Positions 56,345-64,000 of a stretch of DNA of 64,000 nt are shown in pieces. Position 1 is the stretch's first letter. Each line of letters begins with the position of its first letter. The translations under genes were made by a program, and so were the position numbers. The DNA comes from an uncultured Acetatifactor sp. (lineage in GTDB: Bacteria; Bacillota; Clostridia; Lachnospirales; Lachnospiraceae): the NCBI GenBank assembly GCA_910584865.1, contig CAJUCE010000027.1, positions 1 to 64,000 of the forward strand, written 5' to 3'. The notes below the pieces were generated by a model. It made no database searches. It was not told the DNA's origin and saw only the letters and a program-made list of their open reading frames with translations.

Positions 56345-56371
56345 GGTCATGCACAACTGTTTTGCATGACC
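56345..56371 (+). promoter_or_regulatory. Perfect 9-bp hairpin at the start of the immunity array
   Basis: GGTCATGCA (56345-56353) pairs with TGCATGACC (56363-56371) around a nine-base loop, 26 bases before the first array gene. Confidence 0.5.
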
Positions 56372-56396
56372 GGAAAACAGAAATGGAGGTTTATAT

Positions 56397-57176
56397 ATGA
56401 TTTCTTTAGATTCCCCAATTTGGAAAGAACTTGGATCTGCCGGAAGCGATACGGATGAAATACTTCGTGATTTAATGGAAGGAAAAGGAGATTTCCGTGA
56501 AAACATGGAAGAACTGAGCTGGGATTTGAGCCATCAGGCCAGTTATTATGATATGACAGCCTATGCCCTTCCCCATCTGGCGGTTCTGTGTGCAAGACTC
56601 TCTTCGGAAGATAAGGCATTTCTGATTAAGGACATTGGCCTTGCCATCGCCGCTGAAGGTGCGTGGCCTCTCGAACCTGATACGGAAGACTTCCGCGAAT
56701 TTCAGGAAGGGCTGAGGGGGCTGCGCCGTGAAACAGAAAAATTGGTCACAAATCCAGATATCGCGGCAATCTTGGGAAACGCTCCAACGGGGGAGAGGAG
56801 GGAGGTGTTTGCCCTTTCTGCGCTTGCAGTCCTTGGAAACCGGATGCATGCATATGGGATGTGGAATGTGTTTAGCAGGGATTGGGATGAATGTATCGGT
56901 GCCTGCCTGTGCGGCTGGGAAGAGGAAGTTATCTCTTTTCGCACAGACAAGGATTATTTCAGCATGGAACCAGTTTCGATTGCTCCATGGGACGGCAAGT
57001 CCATAGAGGACGAACCTGTGTGGTTTCAGGGCCTGCTTCACCGGATGGGAAATGAAGAAGCGATTCAGTTTCTGCCTTTTGTATATGGAACGTGCGTCTG
57101 CCCTGAATGCGGAAAAAGAACGCCTTACTGGGATTGGCTGGCGAAGTTCATCGGATATGGATGGTGCGGCGGATGA
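56397..57176 (+). CDS. Immunity-type hypothetical protein with zinc-ribbon-like end, 259 aa
   Basis: AATGGAGG precedes the ATG. The protein has ELSWDLSHQASYYDMTAYALPHLAVL near residue 38, a helical-repeat look, and a C-terminal CVCPECGKRTPYWDWL that can bind zinc. I associate this layout with immunity proteins in polymorphic-toxin loci, but I cannot give a family number. It is the first of about a dozen tightly packed genes of that kind, with no toxin gene in view. Confidence 0.55.
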   Translation: MISLDSPIWKELGSAGSDTDEILRDLMEGKGDFRENMEELSWDLSHQASYYDMTAYALPHLAVLCARLSSEDKAFLIKDIGLAIAAEGAWPLEPDTEDFREFQEGLRGLRRETEKLVTNPDIAAILGNAPTGERREVFALSALAVLGNRMHAYGMWNVFSRDWDECIGACLCGWEEEVISFRTDKDYFSMEPVSIAPWDGKSIEDEPVWFQGLLHRMGNEEAIQFLPFVYGTCVCPECGKRTPYWDWLAKFIGYGWCGG

Positions 57177-57218
57177 CGTTATTCCAGTATATCAATTAGA
57201 ATATGGAGGACAGATATC

Positions 57219-57512
57219 ATGATTAGTTTGGATGATGTCAAACAGATAAGCCAAAAATTATCTTTGGAAAACGGCATATCGGAGGATGATTTAAGCGAGG
57301 ATGTATCTGAAATTGTTTACCGTATAGATGTGTTTGAATGCGATGATGCTCCTATAATTGACCGACATATAGACATCGAATATTCTTTCGGCGACTATTA
57401 CGAAGTGCATGAAGACAGCCCTTTATTTCAATTTATTTGTGCATTGTGCAACCTGTCATTAGCACAAGAGGAGGAAGAAGGGGAAAAGGTTTTATGGAAG
57501 AGTACACGTTAA
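57219..57512 (+). CDS. Small acidic protein, 97 aa (possible immunity protein)
   Basis: GGAGG lies eleven bases before the ATG. The protein is very acidic (ISEDDLSEDVSEIVYRIDVF, then YSFGDYYEVHEDSPLFQFI) and ends where the next gene begins (overlap 19 bases). It resembles no family known to me. Strong acidity is common in immunity proteins to basic nuclease toxins. Confidence 0.5.
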   Translation: MISLDDVKQISQKLSLENGISEDDLSEDVSEIVYRIDVFECDDAPIIDRHIDIEYSFGDYYEVHEDSPLFQFICALCNLSLAQEEEEGEKVLWKSTR

Positions 57513-58252
57513 AAACGAATTTTGCGGCATTGGAGGACGCGCAGGCAAAGGAATATCTTATAGAATTTAAAAAGATTATTGAAAAGGCGTTTGAACACAG
57601 TGACAGCCGAGTGCGCCTGCTGGGGAATCTGCTGGTTCTGGAACGCTATTGCAATACGGTGCGGCAGGGGCATGAAGCACAGCTTTCGGTGTGTCTGCGG
57701 TATGCGCAGGGGCTTCTCTGGGACTACCTGGGCGGATGCGTCACGGCGGCGGATTTTCAGGACTTTGCAAACGACTATTTTGCGTGGCTGTTAGAACACT
57801 GTGTCGGACCGTCAATGGATTTATACGAAAGCTTATATGCAGAATATTTTGCGGATTCGTGTCCGGAGTCTTATGAATGGTTTGCGGTGGAATGGAGTTC
57901 CGGGCTGTTGATGCAGTTGGTTTCCATAGAGGGCGGGCGTGTGGAACACGAAGATTTTGAGGAGTGCGCGAATCTTGATTTTTACGGGCCGCTGAGTATG
58001 CTGGATATGCTGGAGGACGTCTGTATATACCTTACCGATACGCCCGTCGCGTCAAACAGGGGCGCTGACTTGGAAGAAGCGATGGCGCAGGTGCGCAAAA
58101 CTTCATTATTTCAGGAAATTGTCATGCATGTCCAGAACGATCTGCAGACGGCGCTTTTGGCCGCGCCTGCGGAATGGGAAGCGCTGCGGAAAGAATACGG
58201 ACAACATACGATCCTTCCAGAACGGTATGCCGCGCGGATGCTGGAGTATTAA
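57494..58252 (+). CDS. Immunity-array protein family A, copy 1, 252 aa
   Basis: The ATG follows a GGGGAAAAGG site. The protein is alpha-helical and shares most of its length with the gene at 59687: EYTLKTNFAALE, RLLGNLLVLERYCNTV, SVCLRYAQGLLWDYLGG, AVEWSS-x-LLMQLVSIEGGRV. The two copies differ mainly at residues 95-115 and 165-200, which may contact different partners. The family is not one I can name. The bases after its stop (58243-58269) recur exactly inside the end of copy 2. Confidence 0.6.
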   Translation: MEEYTLKTNFAALEDAQAKEYLIEFKKIIEKAFEHSDSRVRLLGNLLVLERYCNTVRQGHEAQLSVCLRYAQGLLWDYLGGCVTAADFQDFANDYFAWLLEHCVGPSMDLYESLYAEYFADSCPESYEWFAVEWSSGLLMQLVSIEGGRVEHEDFEECANLDFYGPLSMLDMLEDVCIYLTDTPVASNRGADLEEAMAQVRKTSLFQEIVMHVQNDLQTALLAAPAEWEALRKEYGQHTILPERYAARMLEY

Positions 58253-58309
58253 AAAATGACCGGAGGAAACAGAGGAAAATTTTTTATGGATGCGGAAGGA
58301 GGTTTTTGA

Positions 58310-59062
58310 ATGATGAACAAACCCGCAGAAAAACCCGACTGGACGGAATATCCCTCTATGGTCCGCTTTTACGAACAGGCTCAGGCGGCGGAGGGCAGCC
58401 TGGAACTGGACGAGGCGTTTCTCCAACCCCCGTCCCTGGGCCTATACTATCCTTATCAGCTTCAGAGTTTGGAACTGCCGGAGGAAATCCGGAATTTTCT
58501 CACCCAGGTAGGGCTTCCGGACAAATTTGAGACCTGGCGTTCTCCTGATGAGGAAGCGGAGGACCGGCGCAGTGCTGCCAGCGGCATTTTCTTTTGGGTG
58601 AGCTGCCTCCGCATTTCGGAAATTCGGCGAAAGCCGTACATGGTCTTTGGAGAGGCAAGAAGCCTGGATCGGAGCAGCGAGGTCCAGAATTTCGGAAAGC
58701 CGGACGAGACTTGGATTTGGAACAAGACGGAATCCTGCGCCTGGCTGGCTGTGGAACTGAAAACGGGAAGCGTCTGGAATGTTGTCCGGGAGCTTCAGGA
58801 CGATACATGCACCTTTGTGAACGGGAGCCTGGAGCAGTTTCTGCTGTCTATGGCCTATTGGCGGTCCTTCTATGCCGGCTTTTCGGAAAAGGTTCGCGCC
58901 TTCCAAAAAGGGCATTCGGACCGCAGTGAACTGGACTATATCTTCAAGTCCCGCCGTTCCCTGTACGCCCCTTTCCTGGAACGGCTGAAGGCGCTGGATC
59001 CGGAGGCCGCCAAAAAACGGACGGGCTTCTGGCGCTTTATGTGCGACCTGTCGCTGCATTAA
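58310..59062 (+). CDS. SUKH-like (SUKH-4 type) immunity protein, 250 aa
   Basis: GGAAGGAGG precedes the ATG. Features of SUKH-4 proteins are visible: a central LELPEEIRNFLTQVGLP, then FGEARSLDRSSEVQNFGKP, AWLAVELKTGSVWNVV, FVNGSLEQFLLSMAYW. These proteins neutralise secreted nuclease or deaminase toxins. It is flanked by the start-codon region and the 3' end of another gene (that at 61036), as if it had replaced the inside of a duplicate. Confidence 0.65.
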   Translation: MMNKPAEKPDWTEYPSMVRFYEQAQAAEGSLELDEAFLQPPSLGLYYPYQLQSLELPEEIRNFLTQVGLPDKFETWRSPDEEAEDRRSAASGIFFWVSCLRISEIRRKPYMVFGEARSLDRSSEVQNFGKPDETWIWNKTESCAWLAVELKTGSVWNVVRELQDDTCTFVNGSLEQFLLSMAYWRSFYAGFSEKVRAFQKGHSDRSELDYIFKSRRSLYAPFLERLKALDPEAAKKRTGFWRFMCDLSLH

Positions 59063-59120
59063 GAAACACGCCGCAGAGCCTAAGAGCCTGTACGACGTAA
59101 CGGATATTACGCGGGAATTT

Positions 59121-59187
59121 ATTGTAATGACGATAAATTGCTGAAACAGATAGAGTATCCATTTTTTTGATACAATAAGTAAGTTTT
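59121..59187 (+). pseudogene. 3' relic of a copy of the 61036 gene
   Basis: ATTGTAATGACGA-AAATTG at 59121 and a later GATACAATAAGTAAG at 59169 match 61751 and 61810, with an internal deletion. The frame reads CNDDKLLKQIE against CNDEKLVRRVM. It has no start and is not expressed as a protein. Confidence 0.6.
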
Positions 59188-59216
59188 GAGATATGCTCAG
59201 AATAATTGGTGTTATC

Positions 59217-59648
59217 ATGGAAGAATTATTGGTTTATGCAATTTTGCTTTATGAGGGATTCGTAACAGAAATCGAGTACAATAAACGGCTTGACGAATTA
59301 TTTCTCGCTACCCCTGAAAATGATGATTTGCTCTATTTGGAATGGGAAACAGACATCAGTAAAGCAATTATTTATGTAAGGACACATATTGACTACAAAA
59401 ATCTTAACCTTGAACAGTTTGGAAAGATTTTGATGAGTAAATTAAAAGTGGTTTATAAAAATTGCCCGGATATAAAATATTTTGCAAGTCAAATGTATCG
59501 CTTATGGGAAAGCCTTCCTGGAAATATTCAGAATATAGAACCGTTTTGGACTCTATGTTATGCCGATGACCCTTTAGCATGGGGAGATGAAAAACAGACC
59601 AGAGACATATACGAGCATATGCTGCGTTACTATGAAGGTTCAAGCTGA
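59217..59648 (+). CDS. Immunity-type hypothetical protein, 143 aa
   Basis: The protein begins EELLVYAILLYEGFVTEIEY and ends in YADDPLAWGDEKQTRDIYEH. It is helical and acidic and has a pattern I have seen in immunity proteins, but I cannot name the family. An ATG at 59193 would add eight residues. Neither start has a strong ribosome site. The local sequence is clearly AT-rich. Confidence 0.5.
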   Translation: MEELLVYAILLYEGFVTEIEYNKRLDELFLATPENDDLLYLEWETDISKAIIYVRTHIDYKNLNLEQFGKILMSKLKVVYKNCPDIKYFASQMYRLWESLPGNIQNIEPFWTLCYADDPLAWGDEKQTRDIYEHMLRYYEGSS

Positions 59649-59686
59649 GAATCCGGCAGCGGAAGAAAGGGAAATGGTTTCGTTTT

Positions 59687-60484
59687 ATGCAAGAGTACAC
59701 GTTAAAAACGAATTTTGCGGCATTGGAGGTACCACAGGCAATTGAATACCTGGAGGATTTTGGAAAGATTATTGAGAAGGCGTTTGAATACCGTGACATC
59801 CGAGCGCGCCTGCTGGGGAATCTGCTGGTTCTGGAGCGCTATTGCAATACGGTGCAGCAGGGACTGGAAGGGCATGAAATACAGCTTTCTGTATGCCTGC
59901 GATATGCGCAGGGACTTCTCTGGGATTATCTGGGCGGACGTGTCACAGCGGCGGATTTCCAGGACTTTGCAAATGATTATTATGCATGGTTTTCCGAAGA
60001 GGGAGTAGACCATTTTGAACACAATGATGCCCCCAAAGGCTTTTGTTCAGAGCATTTTGCAGAATACTTTGCGGATTCGTGCCCGGATCCTTATGAATGG
60101 GTTGCGGTTGAGTGGAGCTCTGAGCTGTTGATGCAATTGGTTTCCATAGAGGGCGGACGTGTGGATCACGAAGATTTTGAGGAGTGCTGGAATCTTGATG
60201 TAGATTGGGTGCCGTATGTGCTTGAGATAATACAGGTGGGTGTCTGTGAATGGCTTGCCAGTGCAATTGCTGCATCAAACATGGAAGTTGATTCGGTATA
60301 CAATTCATTATCTCGGGAAATTGTCATGTATCTTCAGAAGGATCTGCGGACGGCTCTTTGGGCCGCGCCAATGGAGTATGAAGCGCTGCGGAAGGAATAC
60401 GGACAATATACGATCATTCCGGAGCAGTATGCGGGAGTATTAAAAAATGACCGGAGGAAAAAGAAACGGTGGAGGAAAAAATAG
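59687..60484 (+). CDS. Immunity-array protein family A, copy 2, 265 aa
   Basis: It is a close paralogue of the 57494 gene along its length. The centre has a longer loop (SEEGVDHFEHNDAPKGFCSE), and the C-terminus differs: a deletion removes the normal end (ERYAARMLEY in copy 1), so translation runs into GVLKNDRRKKKRWRKK. The DNA past the lost stop is the same as that after copy 1. The new basic tail overlaps the next gene by 16 bases. It may be non-functional or altered. Confidence 0.6.
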   Translation: MQEYTLKTNFAALEVPQAIEYLEDFGKIIEKAFEYRDIRARLLGNLLVLERYCNTVQQGLEGHEIQLSVCLRYAQGLLWDYLGGRVTAADFQDFANDYYAWFSEEGVDHFEHNDAPKGFCSEHFAEYFADSCPDPYEWVAVEWSSELLMQLVSIEGGRVDHEDFEECWNLDVDWVPYVLEIIQVGVCEWLASAIAASNMEVDSVYNSLSREIVMYLQKDLRTALWAAPMEYEALRKEYGQYTIIPEQYAGVLKNDRRKKKRWRKK

Positions 60485-60948
60485 CGGTTTTTTTAGAGGA
60501 GGCAAAGGCGTTTCCCTGGTTTGAAAACAGCGGCATCCCCAACGAAAAGTACCATATGGTTTTTTCCCTTTATGATGCGTGTGACGGATTATGGGGAATG
60601 CAATATTTTGAAGTTTGGGAATCTCAAATTTATCCGTTGGAGGATACTGCCGAAGAAAAAATCGGCGATGATGCGATAGATGAAATTTTTGAAGTCGTTT
60701 CGGATGCAATCGGCGATACCGTTTGGAAAAAATTCGAGGAATATATTGTCAGACAGCATGTGCGCGACGACTTGGAGGTCCGCTATGAGCTGTTTGACAA
60801 AATGAGACGGGATATGGCGTGGGCATGTGTGGAAAAGGTATTGGACATGCCTGGATTCTTTACGATGCTGGCAGAAATTTATAAAGAGGGATATTTCCCA
60901 TGTTCCTGGAAGGGGAAATATCCATCCGGCCAGGCAGTGGTATTATAG
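60469..60948 (+). CDS. Immunity-type hypothetical protein, 159 aa
   Basis: A GTG start at 60469 follows AACGGTGGAGG-like sequence and lies within the tail of copy 2. The protein is acidic, helical and Trp-rich (AKAFPWFENSGIPNEKYHMV; LWGMQYFEVWESQIYPLED). No named family is recognised. After its stop there are 87 bases with no gene, whose last part repeats the sequence at 58263. Confidence 0.5.
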   Translation: MEEKIAVFLEEAKAFPWFENSGIPNEKYHMVFSLYDACDGLWGMQYFEVWESQIYPLEDTAEEKIGDDAIDEIFEVVSDAIGDTVWKKFEEYIVRQHVRDDLEVRYELFDKMRRDMAWACVEKVLDMPGFFTMLAEIYKEGYFPCSWKGKYPSGQAVVL

Positions 60949-61012
60949 GGATTGCGCAGACTTTTTCCCGCTGGAACCTGCTGGCTGGAAGCTTATCTGT
61001 GTTTCACTGGAA

Positions 61013-61046
61013 GAGGAAACAGAGGAAAATTTTTTATGGATGCGGA
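61013..61046 (+). repeat. 34-base exact repeat of 58263-58296
   Basis: Bases 61013-61046, covering the ribosome site and start codon of the 61036 gene, are identical to 58263-58296 before the SUKH-4-like gene. A second pair, 58243-58269 and 60434-60460 (27 bases), is also exact. They mark recombination junctions within the array. Confidence 0.75.
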
Positions 61047-61860
61047 GGACATTGAAATGGCAGAATTTCAGGAAGGAACGCTCGATACTTTGATGGAGCG
61101 TTTATGCAACAGTATATCCGGCTTTGACCCGGAATGGGTAAAGCGCTGCGTGCCTGCAGCAGAAGAACAGATTCAGCAGTTACAGGATATTCTGGCGGAA
61201 TACCACTATACGATACCGGCTGCCTATCTCTATTATTTAAGAAAAATGGGGAAGGATGACGGCGGCTTGCTGGAAAGGGAGCTGGACTTTTGTGAGGCGG
61301 ATATTGATACTGTTTTGGATTTGCAGAATGAAGAGGATTTAGAAAAAGGCATTTTCTGTTTTGCCTACTGCGATCCATTCACGATTGGGTTTTATATGAA
61401 GCTGTCCTCTATGGACGATAATCCTTCGGTGGTCACAGATTGGGAAGAAAAAAATGCAGAAAGCTTTGAAAAGTATCTGTTCCAGAGGGCGTTTCATATG
61501 TATCAGGATAGCTTTGCACATGGAGATGTAGATAGCGATTTTGTATGCCATGGGGAGAAAAACAAGGATGACTGCAGGACATGTCCATATCAGTACCGTA
61601 CAGAAAAAGAACGTATGGATTGGATTGTTCAGACTGCAAAATCTTATAACCTTGAGAAAGCATGGTTTAGTGATCAGACGCATTTCATCTGTTATACTTT
61701 AAACTATGCTTTGGAAATAAAGGTGTGCGATGGATATTCCATGAGATTTAATTGTAATGACGAAAAATTGGTGAGACGGGTAATGCATTCACTTTTGGCA
61801 AAGGCTTTTGATACAATAAGTAAGCTTTGGGGCTGCATAGATAGAAAAGATGGATCATAA
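61036..61860 (+). CDS. SUKH/SMI1-KNR4-like immunity protein with Cys-rich C-terminal domain, 274 aa
   Basis: ATG 61036 follows AGAGGAAA. Residues 35-160 have SMI1/KNR4 features: AAEEQIQQLQDILAEYHYTIPAAYLYYLRKMG, FAYCDPFTIGFYMKLSS, and VTDWEEKNAESFEKYL. A second part holds CHGEKNKDDCRTCPYQY, a possible metal site, and a final beta domain. It overlaps the next gene by 11 bases. Confidence 0.68.
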   Translation: MDAEDIEMAEFQEGTLDTLMERLCNSISGFDPEWVKRCVPAAEEQIQQLQDILAEYHYTIPAAYLYYLRKMGKDDGGLLERELDFCEADIDTVLDLQNEEDLEKGIFCFAYCDPFTIGFYMKLSSMDDNPSVVTDWEEKNAESFEKYLFQRAFHMYQDSFAHGDVDSDFVCHGEKNKDDCRTCPYQYRTEKERMDWIVQTAKSYNLEKAWFSDQTHFICYTLNYALEIKVCDGYSMRFNCNDEKLVRRVMHSLLAKAFDTISKLWGCIDRKDGS

Positions 61861-62284
61861 ACAAAGTAAAATTGTAAAATCAGCAGCTGAACTCTTAATG
61901 GTATATTCTGCCCAATGCAGATGTTGTAATAACGCATTTGACTATACGGCGGAAAGCGCGGATACAGATATGGTAAGCTGTTTTTGCAGCAGCGTCTATT
62001 CATCAAAGAAGAAACAATTAGTAATTGCCCCATTGACAGCAGAAGAATTTTATAATGGACAGGCAGGATATTTTGATAAAAGAATAAATGCAATATGCCA
62101 GGGGCATGATTACAGGCTTTTCTGTGCTGGAATTTGCCCTTACTGCGGTAAATCCAGTATACGGAGTTCAAAAAAAGATTTTACCATTAAAGAGTATTGC
62201 ACACACCATCCTAATACACTCATGATATACCATGATGGGACAGTCCGGATTTTAAAAGACGAATTAGAAGCAGCATATATGTAA
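61850..62284 (+). CDS. Cysteine-rich hypothetical protein, 144 aa
   Basis: The protein has CRCCNNAFDYT near residue 23, CFCSS near 44, and CPYCGKSSIRSS near 95. The two CxxC pairs would make a zinc ribbon. It starts inside the SUKH gene above, which implies coupling. I do not recognise the family. In this setting it may be an immunity protein or the second half of an immunity pair. Confidence 0.5.
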   Translation: MDHKQSKIVKSAAELLMVYSAQCRCCNNAFDYTAESADTDMVSCFCSSVYSSKKKQLVIAPLTAEEFYNGQAGYFDKRINAICQGHDYRLFCAGICPYCGKSSIRSSKKDFTIKEYCTHHPNTLMIYHDGTVRILKDELEAAYM

Positions 62285-62338
62285 CGAAGCAATCAGTTTC
62301 CGGAGGGAATGAATTTTTAAGAAAAGAGGAGTGGCAAT

Positions 62339-62635
62339 ATGCTTATCAACAGAGAGAAAGAAACGAATGGAAAGGCGGTTACATATTTAGACAGACTTCA
62401 GGAAAACTATCACGATTTATTTTCTAAGCCGTTACAAAAATCTGAGTTTACAGAAACAGATATTAAGTTGATAGAAACAGAATGGGGCTATGCGCTTCCG
62501 AAACCTTATATTGATTTCCTGCAGAGTTATCAATTGCCAAAATGCTGCATGGTATCGGCATCTTTTTGCGGCGACTATGCCTGCTGTTATGAAACTGAAC
62601 AGGAAGACGACCTGTTTGTGACACTGGAAATTTGA
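62339..62635 (+). pseudogene. SUKH-like gene, 5' part before a frameshift
   Basis: AAAAGAGGAGTGGC precedes the ATG. The 98 residues carry SMI1/KNR4 features (TDIKLIETEWGYALPKPYID; FLQSYQLPKCCMVSASFCGDYA) and stop abruptly after LFVTLEI. The next frame continues at once with protein-like sequence. A one-base change near 62625 would join the two. This is a broken or frameshifted gene. Confidence 0.55.
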
Positions 62636-63131
62636 TATTGGTACATTTTATCAGAGGGCAGTCTGGACAGCTGACCAGGCGCCATTTTCGGCGGAGCGCG
62701 TAGTGGATGTGGAACTGGTTGAAGCCGGATATCATGAAAAGAATGTATTGTATGAAGATATTGAGACACTTTTATTGACAGTTGTAAATGGAGAGGAAGA
62801 ATGCATGATTCTTCGCTCCGAGGATGGATTTCTGCAGTTTTTTGGCATGAATGATAAGTTTGTTGCGGAGATGCAAGTCGATTTGCCGGATGGAGACTTT
62901 CGCACGTATTCTATTATCAATAAGGAAAGAAAACAAGCGATGGATAAGATTACAGTCCACACAATGCTTGACAAGTCCGAAGTTCCGGCACGCGAAGTGA
63001 TTTCGCTGGAGATGCTCAGAGCGGCAGTGAGGGCGTATTACAGCAATGTACACTATGAGTCTTTTCTGAAACAGATACCGTATATGGATACGACAGAGCA
63101 GACAAAAAGGTATATGGGACTGATAAAATGA
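62622..63131 (+). pseudogene. 3' part of the frameshifted gene (or 5'-truncated immunity gene)
   Basis: The frame opens after a stop at 62619-62621 and reads HWKFDIGTFYQRAVWT, then about 150 residues. They include VELVEAGYHEKNVLYEDIET, ILRSEDGFLQFFGMNDK and a helical end (KQIPYMDTTEQTKRYMG). There is no ribosome site. A GTG at 62703 is the only usable start. It is the likely continuation of the preceding ORF. Confidence 0.5.
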
Positions 63132-63209
63132 GAGCGTTTGCGATCCGTATTATGTTTGTGCATTGCCAAAGATAGAAGCTCTCCCAAAGAAGTGGTATGA
63201 AATAAAACG

Positions 63210-63293
63210 GATTACGTTGTAAAGGAACTGTTGGTAGATGATGAGAGAATTGAGGTCAACATATACTGGTTGGAAAAATCACCAAATAAATGA
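63210..63293 (+). pseudogene. Short relic of an immunity-type gene
   Basis: The frame DYVVKELLVDDERIEVNIYW, LEKSPNK, stop has protein-like composition but no start. It lies in the 196-base gap 63132-63327, which has no other gene. It looks like the last 27 residues of a decayed gene. Confidence 0.4.
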
Positions 63294-63327
63294 TGACGGA
63301 ATATGGCATTGATTCAGAAAGGATGGA

Positions 63328-63666
63328 ATGGGAGAGATGAATGATGGAAACGTAAGCGAAATGGGCCTGCTCGAATTTCAAGAGTATTGTGAAAGTGTAG
63401 ACGTAAGCGAAATGGATATGCACGAGTTTGCCATGTTCTGCAAAAAATGTACTGAAAGATGGAACAATCCGCAGACAGAAGCAGAAAGGCTGGTATATGA
63501 AATGATGGGCAATAAAAAAAGGAAAACGAATCAGGAATGGCTGGATCTGCAAAAAGAGGTACGGGAATTTTTGAAGACTGCAACAGAGGAGGACAGGAAG
63601 CTGATAGGAGGCTATACAGAATCGCTATGTATGATCTGCAGCGCCATAAAGGAAGGCCTGCTTTGA
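63328..63666 (+). CDS. Hypothetical helical protein, 112 aa
   Basis: AAAGGA lies five bases before the ATG at 63328. The protein is helical and charged (LLEFQEYCESVDVSEMDMHEF; LVYEMMGNKKRKTNQEWLDL) and ends in a hydrophobic CMICSAIKEGLL. No family is recognised. VSEMGLLEFQEYCESV and VSEMDMHEFAMFCKKC look like a tandem 16-residue repeat. Confidence 0.5.
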   Translation: MGEMNDGNVSEMGLLEFQEYCESVDVSEMDMHEFAMFCKKCTERWNNPQTEAERLVYEMMGNKKRKTNQEWLDLQKEVREFLKTATEEDRKLIGGYTESLCMICSAIKEGLL

Positions 63667-63746
63667 GGGATGAGATGCCGTGAAAAACAAATTGGTTTGG
63701 GAACAGTTCCTTAGATTTCAGTCAGGCAGATTAGAAGAATATAAAG

Positions 63747-64000
63747 ATGTGGAAAGAATGTTTAGAGGAAATCAGACAAGAAGAAAAAAGATATGGCAAG
63801 GACATCAATTGCGGCATTTCAGAGGAGGAAGCGGGAACCTTTATAAAAGCCGTAAAGGATGAATTGGGTATCGCCTTGCCGGAGGAATATCTCAAAATTT
63901 TGAGAACCATAAATGGCATCGAATATAACGGTTTCATTCTTTATGGGGTTGATGAACCGCTGCTGAATGAGGCACCCAATCAGCATATAAACGGACTGAT
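63747..64000 (+). CDS. SUKH (SMI1/KNR4, YrhA-like) immunity protein, partial
   Basis: The gene runs off the window after 84 codons. The sequence has the SUKH entry motif: EEEAGTFIKAVKDELGIALP, EEYLKILRTINGIEYNGFIL, YGVDEP. This matches YrhA-like SMI1/KNR4 proteins. The ATG at 63747 has only a weak ribosome site (AGAAGAA). An overlapping 60-residue frame starting with GTG at 63680 is basic and probably not coding. Confidence 0.7.
   Translation, partial: MWKECLEEIRQEEKRYGKDINCGISEEEAGTFIKAVKDELGIALPEEYLKILRTINGIEYNGFILYGVDEPLLNEAPNQHINGL

Noticed and set aside
63680..63862. 60-codon basic ORF starting GTG
   Set aside because: It overlaps the SUKH gene start; the other frame has clear SUKH sequence.

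Overview
The window looks like most of a large conjugative element from a gut Clostridia genome, probably Lachnospiraceae. I infer this from the gene families (MobP3 relaxase, PrgI, DUF6133, DUF6550, DUF4314 and DUF5688 proteins, and a multi-kilobase helicase-methylase), frequent TTG starts behind strong GGAGG sites, and extended -10 style promoters. The backbone runs from about 0.1 to 52.7 kb and is almost all on the + strand. The 56-64 kb flank is visibly AT-richer and organised differently. No rRNA, tRNA or CRISPR array was seen.

Layout. (1) 0-10.8 kb: a truncated serine-recombinase end, iteron-like repeats, parA-parB, then an 8.6 kb gene fusing an ArdC-like N-terminus, an N6-methylase fold and an SNF2-type helicase. 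A complete tnpV-like gene with its own ribosome binding site is nested inside it in another frame. (2) 10.9-27.2 kb: a cargo and early-transfer block with a PAPS-reductase-fold protein and an unknown partner, DUF4314, a flavin reductase, a Toprim primase-like protein, a flavodoxin, a degenerate Fic protein, a cluster of hairpins, ribbon-helix-helix regulators, DUF5688, the MobP3 relaxase, an XRE repressor, and a SymE/SLOG pair separated by a frameshift. At least eight unrelated proteins here end in (M/W)-Glu-Arg. (3) 27.2-51.8 kb: a transfer region in which T4SS genes (VirD4, VirB2-like, VirB6-like, PrgI, split VirB4, C39 peptidase) are interleaved with a Tad/Flp pilus assembly set (prepilin peptidase, CpaB, TadZ, CpaF/TadA, TadB, TadC, TadE-like proteins). 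Three DNA methyltransferases without restriction partners lie among them. (4) 52.0-53.4 kb: a helix-turn-helix protein, a hairpin over its stop codon, and relics, probably near the end of the backbone. (5) 53.5-56.3 kb: an AgrA/AgrC-like two-component system and a small gene preceded by a triple 9-bp repeat. (6) 56.4-64 kb: an orphan immunity-type gene array (SUKH/SMI1-KNR4 proteins, duplicated unknown families, relics and frameshifts) that has been reshuffled through short repeats.

How the genes probably work together. ParA/ParB maintain the element. The relaxase and the ribbon-helix-helix protein process DNA at a nearby origin. VirD4 couples the DNA to the VirB4/VirB6/PrgI channel. The Tad genes probably build a pilus from the small DUF6133 protein, which shares a Gly-Glu-Gly prepilin-like site with the TadE-like DUF4320 protein. 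The methylases and the ArdC-like domain probably protect the incoming DNA. The functional links are inference. The motifs, gene order, overlaps and repeats are read directly from the sequence.
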